DNA of 64,000 nucleotides from Actinomycetota bacterium (GCA_016871355.1 VFZC01000009.1:31471-95470), one strand, 5' to 3'; shown: positions 8,772 through 19,268, counted from the stretch's first letter. The notes: generated by a model not told the origin, from the letters alone. Made by a program: numbers and translations.

Positions 8772-9584
8772 CGACCGGGGTGTTCGACGTTCGGACGAGC
8801 GGCGAATCGGAGCGGCGACGCCGCGCCTCCGTCGGGCGTACATCACCAGGAGGATCACGACGCCCATGACGATGAGCCAGCCCCCGAAGACCACTCCGGC
8901 GATGCTGGACGTGGTCTTCCAGAAACCGCCGTCCACTTTGGTGTCGACGGTTCCGAGCACCACCGTCTGAGCGGTGCCGTCGAGCGGGGCCGACCACGCC
9001 ACGCCACCTTCGGACGACGTGCCGGTGGTCTTGCGAATCTCACCGGGAAGTCGCGACACCACGGTGAACGACACCGACTGCATCGGATCGACACCGAGTT
9101 TTTCGGCCGTGGTCGCCCACGGGGCTCGACCGATCAAAGCACTGAGTTCTGCATCGGAGAATGCTTCGATACCACCGACGAACTGCAATGTGGCGTCGAA
9201 GGTGGTGGCCACCTCGCGCCCCGAGACCGTTCGTTTGAGCGATGGCGCGAGCAGTGGTCCGTTCGGGCCGTTGATCTGGGCCAACGCGGCGTTGGCTTCG
9301 GCTGGCGACTCGAAGTCGTAGGTGAGGAGAACGCGCAACCCGCCGTTGTTGATCTGGGTCGGGCCTTCCACCGCCCAGCCGCTGGAGAGCAGGTCGTCGA
9401 GACGCAGATCTTCGGCCAGACCCGGAACCAAAGCGACCGCACGATTGTCGAGATCGACCGTCACGGCGATGGTGCCCGTGCCGTCGTCGTCGGCGTCGAC
9501 CTCGAGCTTGATGTCGACGCGACAGCCGGACAGGACGACCAACGCGGCGACCACCACTGCGATCAATCGAGCACGTCGCGACAT
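8769..9584 (-). CDS. Membrane-anchored lipoprotein (LppM/DUF3153-like)
   Basis: A 271-residue exported protein. A signal peptide ends in the lipobox VLSGC (Cys about 21). An extracytoplasmic beta-rich domain begins RVDIKLEVDADDDGTGTIAVTV. One C-terminal membrane helix (about 228-250) precedes a basic Arg-rich tail. This architecture matches the LppM/DUF3153-like group of actinobacteria; in mycobacteria LppM is linked to envelope lipoglycans. Functional transfer is tentative. It ends 9 bases before the radA start and may share its transcript. Confidence 0.8.
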   Translation of the reverse strand: MSRRARLIAVVVAALVVLSGCRVDIKLEVDADDDGTGTIAVTVDLDNRAVALVPGLAEDLRLDDLLSSGWAVEGPTQINNGGLRVLLTYDFESPAEANAALAQINGPNGPLLAPSLKRTVSGREVATTFDATLQFVGGIEAFSDAELSALIGRAPWATTAEKLGVDPMQSVSFTVVSRLPGEIRKTTGTSSEGGVAWSAPLDGTAQTVVLGTVDTKVDGGFWKTTSSIAGVVFGGWLIVMGVVILLVMYARRRRGVAAPIRRSSERRTPRS

Positions 9585-9591
9585 CGCGACG

Positions 9592-9597
9592 AACTTA
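9592..9597 (-). promoter_or_regulatory. Candidate -10 element of the LppM-like gene
   Basis: TAAGTT on the minus strand, 7 bases before the ATG at 9584. Confidence 0.35.
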
Positions 9598-9619
9598 GTC
9601 GGCGTTGGACGACGCGAGG

Positions 9620-12193
9620 TCAGTCGGTGCCAGCAGCGTCGGTGTCGCCGTTGGTGTCGCCGACACCGGCCAGATCGACACCGGCCGGCGGCTTGAAGCC
9701 TTCGACGGCGGTGAAGCCGAGGCGCTTCTCACCCGGACGCTCGGGATCGTCTTCGGTGTCGACCACGATGATCTCGCCGGCGCGGAACTGCTTGTAGAGG
9801 ATCTTCTCGCTGAGAGCATCCTCGATGAGGCGCTGGATGGCGCGACGCAACGGACGCGCGCCGAGTTGCGGGTCGTAACCCTTCTCGGCCAAGAACTCCT
9901 TGGCGGCTTGCGTGAGCTCGATGCCCAGACCCTGTGCCTCGAGCTGGCCGGTGAGGCGCTTGAGCATGAGGTCGACCATCTGCATGACTTCGTTCCGGGC
10001 CAACTCGTGGAAGACGATCACTTCGTCGACGCGGTTCAGGAACTCGGGACGGAAGTGGTTCTTCAGCGAGTCCATGACCTTGTCGCGCATACGCGCGTAG
10101 CTCATGGCCTCGTCGGCAGTGGTGAATCCGACGTTGGCCTTGCGCAGATCTTGTGTGCCGAGGTTCGACGTCATGATGATGATGGTGTTGCGGAAGTCGA
10201 CCGAACGGCCCTGGCTGTCGGTGAGACGACCCTCTTCGAGAATCTGCAACAACGTGTTGAACACCTCGGGGTGGGCCTTTTCGATTTCGTCGAAGAGCAC
10301 CACGCTGAACGGCTTGCGTCGCACCGCTTCGGTGAGCTGGCCACCCTCGTCGTAACCCACGTAGCCGGGGGGCGAACCCACGAGACGGCTGACCGTGTGC
10401 TTCTCCATGTACTCGGACATGTCGAGTGTGATGAGCGCCGATTCGTCGCCGAACAGGAACTCGCTCAGTGTCTTGGCGAGTTCGGTCTTGCCCACACCGG
10501 TGGGTCCGAGGAAGATGAACGAACCGCTCGGGCGCTTGGGGTCCTTCAGGCCGGCGCGCGTACGACGGATGCTCTGCGACACCGCCTTGATGGCGTTCTC
10601 CTGGCCGATGATGCGCTTGTGGAGCTCGGCTTCCATGTTGAGAAGCTTCTGCGTCTCTTCTTCGGTGAGTTTGTACACCGGGATGCCGGTCCAGATGGAC
10701 AGCACTTCGGCGATGCACTCTTCGTCGACTTCGTCGAACAGATCGATGCCACCGGCCTTGATTTCTGCTTCTTTGGCGGCCTTTTCGGTCTGGAGTTGCT
10801 TCTCCTGGTCGCGCAGACGGCTGGCCTCTTCGTAGTTCTGGTCTTCGACGGCCTTCTTCTTGGCTTCTTGCAACTCCGTGAGGCGCGTCTCCATGTCCTT
10901 GAGGTCGGGCGGCGTCTGCATGCGCTTGATGCGCAGACGGCTACCGGCTTCGTCGATCAGGTCGATGGCCTTGTCGGGCAGGTGACGGTCGGAGATGTAG
11001 CGATCGGCGAGATTGGCCGCGGCCACCAACGCCTGGTCGGTGATCGTGACGCGGTGATGCGACTCGTACTTGTCGCGAACACCCTTGAGGATCTCGATCG
11101 TGTGCGCCACGGTGGGCTCTTCGACCTTCACCGGCTGGAAGCGACGCTCGAGGGCAGCGTCCTTCTCGAGGTGCTTGCGGTATTCGTCGAGAGTCGTGGC
11201 ACCAATGGTCTGGAGCTCGCCACGCGCGAGCATGGGCTTCAGGATGCTGGCGGCATCGATGGCACCTTCGGCCGCACCGGCACCGACGAGCGTATGGATC
11301 TCGTCGATGAACAAGATGATGTCGCCGCGCGTGCGGATCTCCTTGAGCACCTTCTTGAGACGCTCTTCGAAATCACCGCGGTAACGGCTGCCGGCGACGA
11401 GCGCACCGAGGTCGAGGGTGTAGAGCTGCTTGTTGCGCAGTGTGTCGGGAACGTCGTTGGCGACGATCTTCTGCGCGAGACCTTCGACGATGGCGGTCTT
11501 GCCGACGCCGGGCTCGCCGATGAGGACCGGATTGTTCTTGGTGCGGCGCGACAGGATCTGCATCACGCGCTCCATTTCGCGAGCGCGACCGATCACCGGA
11601 TCGAGCTTCTTCTCGCGCGCGATCTGGGTGAGGTTGCGACCGAACTGGTCGAGGATCTGGCTGCCGCCCTTGTCGCCCTCTTCCTTGCCACCGCTGCGCT
11701 CGGAGGTGGACTCCTTCGACTGGCCACCTTCGGCCTTGCCCTGCGGACCTTGATAACCCGAGAGCAACTGGATGACCTGCTGTCGCACGCGGCTCAGGTC
11801 GGCACCCAACTTGACCAGAACCTGGGCGGCCACACCCTCGCCCTCGCGAATGAGGCCGAGAAGGATGTGCTCGGTTCCGATGTAGTTGTGGCCGAGTTGC
11901 AGAGCCTCGCGCAGCGAGAGTTCGAGAACCTTCTTGGCGCGCGGCGTGAACGGGATGTGACCCGACGGTGACGAACCACCCTGACCGATGATTTCTTCGA
12001 CCTGAGCGCGCACCGCTTCGAGAGAGATGCCGAGAGTTTCGAGAGCCTTCGCGGCGACGCCTTCACCTTCGTGAATGAGGCCGAGAAGGATGTGCTCGGT
12101 GCCGATGTAGCTGTGGTTGAGCAGACGCGCTTCTTCTTGGGCCAGCACCACGACTCGACGGGCCCGGTCTGTGAAGCGCTCGAACATGCTCAC
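9620..12193 (-). CDS. clpC: ATP-dependent Clp protease ATP-binding subunit ClpC
   Basis: An 857-residue AAA+ unfoldase that feeds substrates to ClpP. It has two N-terminal Clp repeats (about 1-145), a first AAA+ module with Walker [14 protein letters not shown] and sensor region [11 protein letters not shown], and a UVR-type coiled-coil insert (about 420-460, [13 protein letters not shown]). The second AAA+ module has [12 protein letters not shown], followed by the Clp D2-small domain. Length is normal for ClpC. AAAGGG lies a few bases before the ATG at 12193. In actinobacteria ClpC is essential and handles stress-damaged proteins. Confidence 0.98.
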   Translation of the reverse strand: MSMFERFTDRARRVVVLAQEEARLLNHSYIGTEHILLGLIHEGEGVAAKALETLGISLEAVRAQVEEIIGQGGSSPSGHIPFTPRAKKVLELSLREALQLGHNYIGTEHILLGLIREGEGVAAQVLVKLGADLSRVRQQVIQLLSGYQGPQGKAEGGQSKESTSERSGGKEEGDKGGSQILDQFGRNLTQIAREKKLDPVIGRAREMERVMQILSRRTKNNPVLIGEPGVGKTAIVEGLAQKIVANDVPDTLRNKQLYTLDLGALVAGSRYRGDFEERLKKVLKEIRTRGDIILFIDEIHTLVGAGAAEGAIDAASILKPMLARGELQTIGATTLDEYRKHLEKDAALERRFQPVKVEEPTVAHTIEILKGVRDKYESHHRVTITDQALVAAANLADRYISDRHLPDKAIDLIDEAGSRLRIKRMQTPPDLKDMETRLTELQEAKKKAVEDQNYEEASRLRDQEKQLQTEKAAKEAEIKAGGIDLFDEVDEECIAEVLSIWTGIPVYKLTEEETQKLLNMEAELHKRIIGQENAIKAVSQSIRRTRAGLKDPKRPSGSFIFLGPTGVGKTELAKTLSEFLFGDESALITLDMSEYMEKHTVSRLVGSPPGYVGYDEGGQLTEAVRRKPFSVVLFDEIEKAHPEVFNTLLQILEEGRLTDSQGRSVDFRNTIIIMTSNLGTQDLRKANVGFTTADEAMSYARMRDKVMDSLKNHFRPEFLNRVDEVIVFHELARNEVMQMVDLMLKRLTGQLEAQGLGIELTQAAKEFLAEKGYDPQLGARPLRRAIQRLIEDALSEKILYKQFRAGEIIVVDTEDDPERPGEKRLGFTAVEGFKPPAGVDLAGVGDTNGDTDAAGTD

Positions 12194-12338
12194 CCTTTCG
12201 CCACGGCCCGAAGGCAGGTGTTGATCATGTTACAGGCGGCCTGGGTGGGTTCCGAGAAGGCAAAGCGACATCGTTTGCGTGTCGAACGTCTCGTTTTAGC
12301 AGGACACGCCCACTCGCCGGTGGGTGTGAAAACCGACA

Positions 12339-12344
12339 TAGCCT
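12339..12344 (+). promoter_or_regulatory. Candidate -10 element of the polyprenyl synthase gene
   Basis: TAGCCT on the plus strand, 6 bases before the GTG at 12351. The rest of the 157-base gap to clpC shows no further clear site. Confidence 0.45.
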
Positions 12345-12350
12345 GCCGCT

Positions 12351-13328
12351 GTGAGCGTTTCTCCGCTGTTCGACCTCCCGGGGTCAGACGCCGATCGTCG
12401 GCGCGTCGACGAGGCGCTCGTTCGTTCGATACGAACGCCCGACGCGTACCTCACTGAAATTGCTTCTCATTTACTTCTCGCCGGCGGCAAGCGTCTGCGT
12501 CCGATGTTCTCCGTGGTCGCCGCACAGGTGGCGGGTGGACCCACCACCGAGGCGTCGGTGCAAGGCGGCATCGCGTGCGAACTCGTTCATCTCGGGTCGC
12601 TGTATCACGACGACGTCATGGACGAATCCACGCAGCGCCGCAGTGTCGAGACGGTCAACGCCAAATGGGGAAATCTGCAGGCCATTCTGGCCGGCGACTT
12701 CCTGTTGGCTCGGGCCTCGGAAATCGCTGCGTCACTCGGCACCGAAGTGGCTGCGCTCCTCGCGCGCACGATCGGCCGTTTGTGCGAGGGCCAGATCGAA
12801 GAACTGCGTCATACGTACAACATCGCGCGACCCGTCGAGAGTTACCTGTCGTCGATCGGCGGTAAGACAGCCTCGCTGTATTCCACGTCGGCCCGAATCG
12901 GCGGACTGGTGAGCGGGTTCACTCCCGCGGTCGTCGACGCCCTCACCGAATTCGGTGATGCCTACGGCATGGTGTTCCAGATCGTCGACGACATGCTCGA
13001 CATCTCGTCCACCGACGCCGAACTCGGTAAGCCAGCCGGTCACGACATGGTCGAGGGTGTGTACACCTATCCCGTGTTGCACACCCTCGCCTCGGGTGGT
13101 GTTCCGGCCCGCGAGTTGGCCGATCTCCTCGGCAAGCCGTTGTCGTCCATCGAGAAGGACAAGGCGTTGTCGATCGTGCGCACCAATGGTGGCGTGGAAG
13201 CGGCCATCGGTTTGGCCGAGACCTACGTGGACAAAGCCGAGCAGGCCTGCGATCGACTGCCGAATTCGGCTGCGTCGGTTGCCTTGCGTCGCGCGTCGGG
13301 CGCTCTGCTCGATTCAGTGCGCCGCTAG
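12351..13328 (+). CDS. Polyprenyl diphosphate synthase (trans-type)
   Basis: A 325-residue trans-isoprenyl diphosphate synthase that extends allylic diphosphates with IPP to make long chains such as the menaquinone tail. The first Asp-rich motif is YHDDVMDES (about residues 86-93) and the second is QIVDDMLDI. GGKRLRPM near residue 46 binds diphosphate. Residues just before the first motif are small, consistent with a long product, but chain length cannot be read from sequence. The start is the GTG at 12351, 6 bases after TAGCCT. Its end overlaps the convergent oxidoreductase gene by 15 bases. Confidence 0.93.
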   Translation: MSVSPLFDLPGSDADRRRVDEALVRSIRTPDAYLTEIASHLLLAGGKRLRPMFSVVAAQVAGGPTTEASVQGGIACELVHLGSLYHDDVMDESTQRRSVETVNAKWGNLQAILAGDFLLARASEIAASLGTEVAALLARTIGRLCEGQIEELRHTYNIARPVESYLSSIGGKTASLYSTSARIGGLVSGFTPAVVDALTEFGDAYGMVFQIVDDMLDISSTDAELGKPAGHDMVEGVYTYPVLHTLASGGVPARELADLLGKPLSSIEKDKALSIVRTNGGVEAAIGLAETYVDKAEQACDRLPNSAASVALRRASGALLDSVRR

Positions 13329-14306
13329 TTCGGCGCGCACTCGCTCCGCGGCAGCGGCTCCGCTGAGCGCTGCTCCTTCGACTTTCGGTCCGGCGAACGC
13401 GTCTCCCGCCAACGCGATCACTCCCGGTCCTTGCATCGAGTCGATGGTGACCACGTGACACGGTTCGGGCCAGATGGACGTCGGCGTCGCAAAGCGCCAG
13501 CGCTTGAACTCCGATGTCACGATCGAGCAGTTGGCGAGAAAATCGGCTGCCGCGAGCTTCAATGCGGCGTGCGCGTGTGCGTTGTCGTCGTCCCAGTGAT
13601 CGAGGCTCCATTGCGGGGACGCGTGGAACGTGACGGCCGGAACGACGGAGACTCCCTTGGCGTAGTTGTCGCCGATCCACGAGAACGTGGCGTTCGGGTT
13701 CTGCCAACCACCGTGTCGGCCGATCGTCGCCGGCCGATCGAGGACCGCGAGGAGAGCAAGAGTTCGGTCGTAGTCGGCGGTGAGGAGGGCCGGCGGAATC
13801 TCGAGTTCGGCCGACACGAGAAGTGAATACGTCTGGGGAAGTGGGCAGGTGACCACCACGGCCTGCGCGGGCAGAACTGTTGCATCGTCGAGAACGACGT
13901 CCCACGGTGATGAGCCACCTCGTCGGATCGCGAACACGAGGGTGTTGGTGCGAACGTCGAGTTCACGAGCGAGGTGCTTGGCGATCGAGGCCATTCCGTC
14001 GACACCTACATAGCGTGCGTGTCCGTCGTCGTCACCGAAGCCGCGACACCACTCACGCACGACGCCGGCCCGTGTCCATTCGTCGACGTCGCGGGCGAAC
14101 TCGGGCGAGCGCACGGTGAAGAACTGTGCACCATGATCGAACACGGCAGTGGCTGGTGACCCGACACGACGAGTAGCGAGGCGTCCACCGACCCCTCGTC
14201 CTTTGTCGAGCACGGTGACGTCGAAACCGTGAAACGCCAGATCACGGGCTGCAATGAGTCCACTGAGTCCGGCACCGATGATGACGACGCGTCGTGCGTG
14301 GCTCAT
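13314..14306 (-). CDS. FAD-dependent oxidoreductase, renalase/amine oxidase-like
   Basis: A 330-residue flavoprotein. The N-terminal Rossmann fingerprint is VVIIGAGLSGLIAARDL, with the following acidic residue in VTVLDKGRGVGGRLATRR, a pattern typical of renalase-like and amine-oxidase-like proteins. The C-terminal FAD contact is GVIALAGDAFAGPKVEGAALSG. Substrate unknown. Its ATG overlaps the TGA of the upstream hydrolase (ATGA), so translation is probably coupled. It is the last gene of a three-gene minus-strand operon. Confidence 0.9.
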   Translation of the reverse strand: MSHARRVVIIGAGLSGLIAARDLAFHGFDVTVLDKGRGVGGRLATRRVGSPATAVFDHGAQFFTVRSPEFARDVDEWTRAGVVREWCRGFGDDDGHARYVGVDGMASIAKHLARELDVRTNTLVFAIRRGGSSPWDVVLDDATVLPAQAVVVTCPLPQTYSLLVSAELEIPPALLTADYDRTLALLAVLDRPATIGRHGGWQNPNATFSWIGDNYAKGVSVVPAVTFHASPQWSLDHWDDDNAHAHAALKLAAADFLANCSIVTSEFKRWRFATPTSIWPEPCHVVTIDSMQGPGVIALAGDAFAGPKVEGAALSGAAAAERVRAELAAH

Positions 14307-15163
14307 GAAGCGACGGAGCGCAGAGCCGGTGCGGCGACCGAAGCCTGGGATTTCCAGACTCGCTCGGCCCGACCGATGAAATCACCGAGCACACGATTGA
14401 CCGTGGTGGCGTGCTCGATCATCAATCCGTGTGCCGCCCCGGACACAACGATGAGTTCGGCCGTCGGAATTCGTTCGGCGATCTCTTCGCTGTCGGCGCG
14501 TGGCGTGAGAATGTCTTGGTTGCCGACGATTACGGCGGTGGGAACGTTGATGCTCGACAACATGTCGACGAGTGTTTCGTCGACGGCCAAGAGTGCCTGC
14601 ACCTGACCGTTGAAACCATGTGATGCGCGCGAGGTTCCGATCGGACCGAGCCAACTCACGGCCGGCCACAGACGACGGAGTGAACGGGGGCCGATGACCC
14701 AACGCGCCGCCTCGGTGGTCATGGCGCCCATGCCGCGCGTGGTGGCGGTGTCGGACCACGAGCGCAGGAGGTCGCGGCGCCATTCGTGATTTCGACACGC
14801 GGTGCACAGCAAGGTGAGTGAACGAACGCGCTCGGGATACTTCACGGCGAGGATTTGCGAGATGGCGCCACCCATGGATGCACCCACCACATGGGCGGAG
14901 TCGACACCTTCGTGATCGAGGACTGCGATGGCATCGTCGACCATCTGCTCGAGCGTGTACGCACCGAACGGCTTGTCGCTGCGACCCGCACCACGATTGT
15001 CGTGAGCGATCACGCGATACTTGGCCGCGAGCACGAAGCGCTGGAGGTTCCACAGGTTCTTGTCGGCGCCGAGCCCTTGAATCATCAAGACAGGTGCGCT
15101 CGACTTGCGACCGATCGCGTCGTAGTGCAGACGAATGCCGTCGGATGCTGTTGCGTAACTCAT
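14303..15163 (-). CDS. Alpha/beta hydrolase
   Basis: A 286-residue alpha/beta-hydrolase. The oxyanion region is VLMIQGLGADKNLW, the nucleophile elbow is VVGASMGGAISQ (Ser), the acid lies in VGNQDILTPRADS, and the His in SGAAHGLMIEH. These fit a 3-oxoadipate enol-lactonase/esterase-type enzyme, but the substrate is open. The ATG at 15163 overlaps the stop of the upstream epimerase gene (ATGA), and its own stop overlaps the next start the same way. The operon partners are a sugar- or steroid-type SDR and a flavin oxidoreductase. Confidence 0.9.
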   Translation of the reverse strand: MSYATASDGIRLHYDAIGRKSSAPVLMIQGLGADKNLWNLQRFVLAAKYRVIAHDNRGAGRSDKPFGAYTLEQMVDDAIAVLDHEGVDSAHVVGASMGGAISQILAVKYPERVRSLTLLCTACRNHEWRRDLLRSWSDTATTRGMGAMTTEAARWVIGPRSLRRLWPAVSWLGPIGTSRASHGFNGQVQALLAVDETLVDMLSSINVPTAVIVGNQDILTPRADSEEIAERIPTAELIVVSGAAHGLMIEHATTVNRVLGDFIGRAERVWKSQASVAAPALRSVAS

Positions 15164-16149
15164 GACGCGATGTCCCACGCCTGGCGCGGAGGAGTGCGCA
15201 CGACGCCCTCCCACGAATAGAGAGCGTCGAGAACGTCACCGGTCGACATCTCGGGTTCCCACGCCAGGTGTTCGCGACAGGCCGACGACGAGGCGAGACG
15301 CCCGTGGTGCAAGACCTCCATGACGTGCTCGGGAACGGGCGCGCCGAAGAGATGAGTGATGCGGCGGGTGATCACCCACTCGGGTCCGATCAAGGGAACG
15401 GGCACGCGGCGGCCACGCACGATCGCCGAGAAACCGCTCACGGGATCGGCGCCCACGATGTTGATGGGTGTTCCGGGGCGACGCTGCGCGGCCAGAACGA
15501 AGGCGCGGGCCGCGTCCATCTCGTGCAGAAGATTGAAACTCGGACCCCGCAGCGCATTGAACGGGACCATCGGGAGGCGGAGAAGTCGTCCGAGCGGGCT
15601 CGGAACGTGCGGGCCGACCACGGGAGCGAGACGAAGTGACGTGATACCGACGCGAGTTCCGTTGAACGCGCGGTCGGCGGCGTGCTCGAGGTACATGAGC
15701 ATGCGGCCGTACTGACTGGTGGGACGCATCTTGGTGGCTTCGTCCGGCGTCTTCGGGCGATCGCCGCCACGTCCGTACACCTCGACACCCGATCGGATGA
15801 CGATGTGCTCGAGTGCGGATGCGCGCTTGGCCACCGTGAACAACGACTCGGCCGACTGCTGGGTGAGGAGTTCGGCCTGCTTCGGGTTGGCCCGCGCATC
15901 GGGTTCCCACACGCCGAGGTGGACGATGACGTGCGGATTGAATTCCTTGACCACGGCCGCATGGCTCACCACGTCGGTGGGATGAATCATGTGGAAGCGC
16001 GAGCGATCGAGTCGGCGGCGCGGTGGGTCGATGTCGAAGCCGGCGATGTCGGCGACCCAACTCTCGTTTTCGAGTTCACTGGCGACGAGGGACCCCAATT
16101 GGCTTCCCATGCCGGTCACCAGAACGCGCTTGCCACTCGTGGTGGTCAT
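15160..16149 (-). CDS. NAD(P)-dependent epimerase/SDR family protein
   Basis: A 329-residue extended SDR. The dinucleotide-binding motif is VLVTGMGSQLGSLVASEL. Residues about 85-165 contain the fold's usual elements, with HIVIRSGVEVYGRG in place of the more common Y-x-x-x-K context. An active-site tyrosine may be QYGRMLMYLEH. Substrate not recognisable. It is the first gene of the three-gene coupled operon. The ATG at 16149 is preceded by TAGGGT and 6 bases. Confidence 0.87.
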   Translation of the reverse strand: MTTTSGKRVLVTGMGSQLGSLVASELENESWVADIAGFDIDPPRRRLDRSRFHMIHPTDVVSHAAVVKEFNPHVIVHLGVWEPDARANPKQAELLTQQSAESLFTVAKRASALEHIVIRSGVEVYGRGGDRPKTPDEATKMRPTSQYGRMLMYLEHAADRAFNGTRVGITSLRLAPVVGPHVPSPLGRLLRLPMVPFNALRGPSFNLLHEMDAARAFVLAAQRRPGTPINIVGADPVSGFSAIVRGRRVPVPLIGPEWVITRRITHLFGAPVPEHVMEVLHHGRLASSSACREHLAWEPEMSTGDVLDALYSWEGVVRTPPRQAWDIAS

Positions 16150-16155
16150 GAAGTG

Positions 16156-16161
16156 ACCCTA
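16156..16161 (-). promoter_or_regulatory. Candidate -10 element of the SDR-hydrolase-oxidoreductase operon
   Basis: TAGGGT on the minus strand, 6 bases before the ATG at 16149. Confidence 0.45.
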
Positions 16162-16233
16162 CCGGACGGGGTCGTCACGGGTGAGTTTCGCCCTGATATC
16201 GGACCGAGGTGCTGCGCTGAGCGTCGCGGTCGT

Positions 16234-16740
16234 TCAGCGCAGTTCGTGGGCCCGCAGGATCAGTGCCCGCGCCGACGAGTCGAGTTGGTGTCCGGCCAAC
16301 TTCTCGGCGACCATGATCGCTTCGGTGGGGTCGTCGACCAGACCAGACCAGCGGATGAACGCGCCCATCGCACCCATGATGCGATCGCCGACCTCTTCGC
16401 CGTGCACGATCACCTTGGTCTTCTTGCCCAGATGGGTCTTGAGCTCGACGAACAGCGACTTGGCCCATTCGTCGACGGCATCGTTGGAGAACGGCCGATG
16501 GCTGTGCGACACGTTCATCTCGACGTAGTTATGGAGATTGTGCGGTGCCGTGATGATGGACACCACGTGGCCGAAGCCGTTCTCGCGAATCCAGATGATT
16601 TCTTCCTGACGACGAACACGGCGATGGTTGTCGCCGTAACCGCCCGGGCGCTCGCACACCGCGAGTCGATCTTTCAGAATCCAGGTGAAGTTGCGCGGGG
16701 TGATTCCCAACGCCCATTTTCCACGCAACTTCGGAGGCAC
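16234..16740 (-). CDS. Dual-specificity-phosphatase-like protein lacking the catalytic Cys
   Basis: A 168-residue protein with the layout of a dual-specificity protein phosphatase. Where the family has the H-C-x5-R signature, this protein reads VIVHGEEVGDRIMG: His, then Gly in place of the nucleophilic Cys, with the Arg at the expected spacing. Downstream AFIRW and DPTEAIMVAEKL resemble helices that follow the loop in real phosphatases. It is probably inactive as a Cys phosphatase and may bind phosphate or act as a scaffold. The start is a GTG at 16740, 11 bases after the tilS stop. Family assignment is by motif reading only. Confidence 0.65.
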   Translation of the reverse strand: MPPKLRGKWALGITPRNFTWILKDRLAVCERPGGYGDNHRRVRRQEEIIWIRENGFGHVVSIITAPHNLHNYVEMNVSHSHRPFSNDAVDEWAKSLFVELKTHLGKKTKVIVHGEEVGDRIMGAMGAFIRWSGLVDDPTEAIMVAEKLAGHQLDSSARALILRAHELR

Positions 16741-16751
16741 GGGGGTCGAAT

Positions 16752-17681
16752 CTAGTCGTGTTCGTCGGACCGTGTGAGAGAAAGCACCTGATTCCGTCGG
16801 CTGACTCGATGCCCTCCCGGAATCTCGCACGCCACCGCCTCACCACGCGCCACGGCCAGCACACGATCGATGGTTGCCGCATCGGGCGGATGGGTCGTGG
16901 TGAGCCAACGTCGTACGGCCCGCCGTGCCAGCGCGGGTGGAGAGGCGGCGAGTGCCCGCGCGTCGGTGGGGTCGATGTGCGCGGACAATGCGTCGAGAAG
17001 GTCGTTGTCGTCGGCGATCAACGTCGATTGCCGAGCGAGAATCGGAACCAGATCGCGACCCGACACCTCGTTCAAGTACGGAATCACCTCGTGCCGGACC
17101 CGATTGCGAAGCAACCTCGTGTCGCTGTTCGTCGGATCGGTGAATGGGGTCCATCTCATCGCGCGACACACCGCTTCGGTGTCGGCTCGTCGTAACGCGA
17201 GCAACGGATGGCCGACGTCGCCCGATGGTCCACCAGTCGGCCGAACGCCGATCAGCCCGGGTAACCCCGCGCCGCGGAGGAGATTGACCACGATGGTTTC
17301 GGCGAGGTCGTCAGCGGTGTGCCCGGTCAACACATCGGTTGGCAAGTGGGCGTAGCGCATTTCGCGGGCCCGGGCCTCGAGATTGGGGCCGGGCTCGACG
17401 CGAATACTCACGGCGCGAAAGTCGGCGCCCACATCTCGAGCGGCCGCGGCCACGCGACTCGCTTCGTCGGACGAACCCGGACGCAACCCGTGATCGACGT
17501 GAATCGCCAACACCGTCAAGTGGGCGGCGTTGGCCAAGGCGAGGAGAGCGAGCGAGTCGGCTCCGCCCGAGACGGCGCACGACACAGCGGAACCCGGTTC
17601 AGGGAACGAACACAGTTGAAGGCACCGACGGATGTCGGGGTGACTCTGCCACTCGGTATCGAGCGGAGAGCCGATGGTCAG
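16752..17681 (-). CDS. tilS: tRNA(Ile)-lysidine synthase TilS
   Basis: A PP-loop ATPase of about 309 residues that converts C34 of tRNA-Ile(CAU) to lysidine. It has SGGADSLALLALA (PP-loop), VDHGLRPGSSDEA, GHTADDLAETIVVNLLRG, and RNRVRHEVIPYL. The start is uncertain: no ATG, GTG or TTG lies at the expected place. A CTG at 17681 overlaps the stop of the upstream small gene as CTGA, mimicking the ATGA couplings elsewhere. A frame extension to 17810 lies on top of that small gene and does not look like TilS. GTG about 30 codons in would leave too little before the PP-loop. Confidence 0.88.
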   Translation of the reverse strand: MTIGSPLDTEWQSHPDIRRCLQLCSFPEPGSAVSCAVSGGADSLALLALANAAHLTVLAIHVDHGLRPGSSDEASRVAAAARDVGADFRAVSIRVEPGPNLEARAREMRYAHLPTDVLTGHTADDLAETIVVNLLRGAGLPGLIGVRPTGGPSGDVGHPLLALRRADTEAVCRAMRWTPFTDPTNSDTRLLRNRVRHEVIPYLNEVSGRDLVPILARQSTLIADDNDLLDALSAHIDPTDARALAASPPALARRAVRRWLTTTHPPDAATIDRVLAVARGEAVACEIPGGHRVSRRNQVLSLTRSDEHD

Positions 17682-17833
17682 CCTTCGGAGTGACCGCGCT
17701 GCTGGCGCTTGCCCGGGAAGCGCGTGGCGCTGACCTGCTTGATGTAGCCGGCGCCCATGGCCGCGACCGTGGCGACGCCGACGACCGAGAGAACCACACC
17801 GATCCACCAATGCCAGACGTACGCAGCGACCAT
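17678..17833 (-). CDS. Small single-pass membrane protein (51 aa)
   Basis: A 51-residue protein. WHWWIGVVLSVVGVATVAAM is one membrane helix, followed by a basic C-terminal tail (KQVSATRFPGKRQQRGH). No family recognised. It lies between the anti-sigma gene and tilS, and its stop overlaps the presumed CTG start of tilS. The ATG at 17833 is the only plausible start. Confidence 0.6.
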   Translation of the reverse strand: MVAAYVWHWWIGVVLSVVGVATVAAMGAGYIKQVSATRFPGKRQQRGHSEG

Positions 17834-17910
17834 GGAATCAGCGTAGCGAGACCTGGGGTGATCGGGCCACTCGCCCCTCTGGGCCGTGGATCGCACCGGG
17901 CGCCACGGGA

Positions 17911-18150
17911 TCAATCAGCGTCGAGATCGACGTTCAGACAGTCGCGCAGCCGTTGTTCGAGATCGGCCGGAACTGGCTCGGTGGCCGCCCGTGAGCGGAT
18001 CCGGGCCTTGAGTGAGAACTCGAACTCCACGCGACCCTGACAGTCGGGGCAGTCGCCCAGATGTCGATCGATGTCGCGACGGAACTCGTCGTCGAGCATC
18101 TGATCGAGGTACGCGTACAACTGGGTGATGGTGTCGCGACAATCAGCCAT
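17911..18150 (-). CDS. Zinc-binding anti-sigma factor (RsrA/RshA-like)
   Basis: A 79-residue protein with the anti-sigma zinc motif H-x3-C-x2-C (His30, Cys34, Cys37 in RHLGDCPDCQ). Such ZAS proteins hold their sigma factor inactive and release it when the thiols are oxidised. It follows the sigma gene by 26 bases in the same direction, the usual sigma-anti-sigma order. Redox sensing is inferred from the family and from the pairing with a SigH/SigR-like sigma factor. Confidence 0.9.
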   Translation of the reverse strand: MADCRDTITQLYAYLDQMLDDEFRRDIDRHLGDCPDCQGRVEFEFSLKARIRSRAATEPVPADLEQRLRDCLNVDLDAD

Positions 18151-18176
18151 GGCTCACTCCTACGAACATGTTGACA

Positions 18177-18800
<624 letters not shown>

Positions 18801-19268
18801 GAACGAACTTCTCGAAGCTGGTGGCCAGCTGTTCCCACTCGTTCGGTTCGAAGCAATTCATGATGAAGTGCATCGCGCTCTGACGTCGGGCCAACGCTTC
18901 GGCATGACGTGTGCGGCCGGCGTCGGTGGCACACACGATGACGACACGCTTGTCGTCGTGACTCTGAGCACGACGGGCGAGGCCGATGCGCTCGAGTCGC
19001 TGCACGGCACGGGTGGCGGTGGACGGGTCGACGCGCAGTGCTTCGGCGAGGTCTCCCATGCGCCAACCGTCCTGCTGGACGAGGACGTCGAGTGTGTCCA
19101 TCTGTCCGCTCTCGAGTGCGTTGTCGCCCACGCCGAAGAAGTAGTCGGCGAGGCTGCTCATCGATGCGCCGCGTCGAATTTCTCGCCATGCGTGTCCGAC
19201 ACGCAGAGCGAGATCACGATGCGACTGATCGTCGAGATCGAATGGCCGGGGGGTTGCCATGGACTTTG

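Noticed and set aside
9605..11971. Long open frame of 788 codons antisense to clpC
   Set aside because: It mirrors ClpC codons over its whole length, has a skewed composition (many E, H, D, L) and no recognisable domain. GC-rich genes often give open antisense frames.
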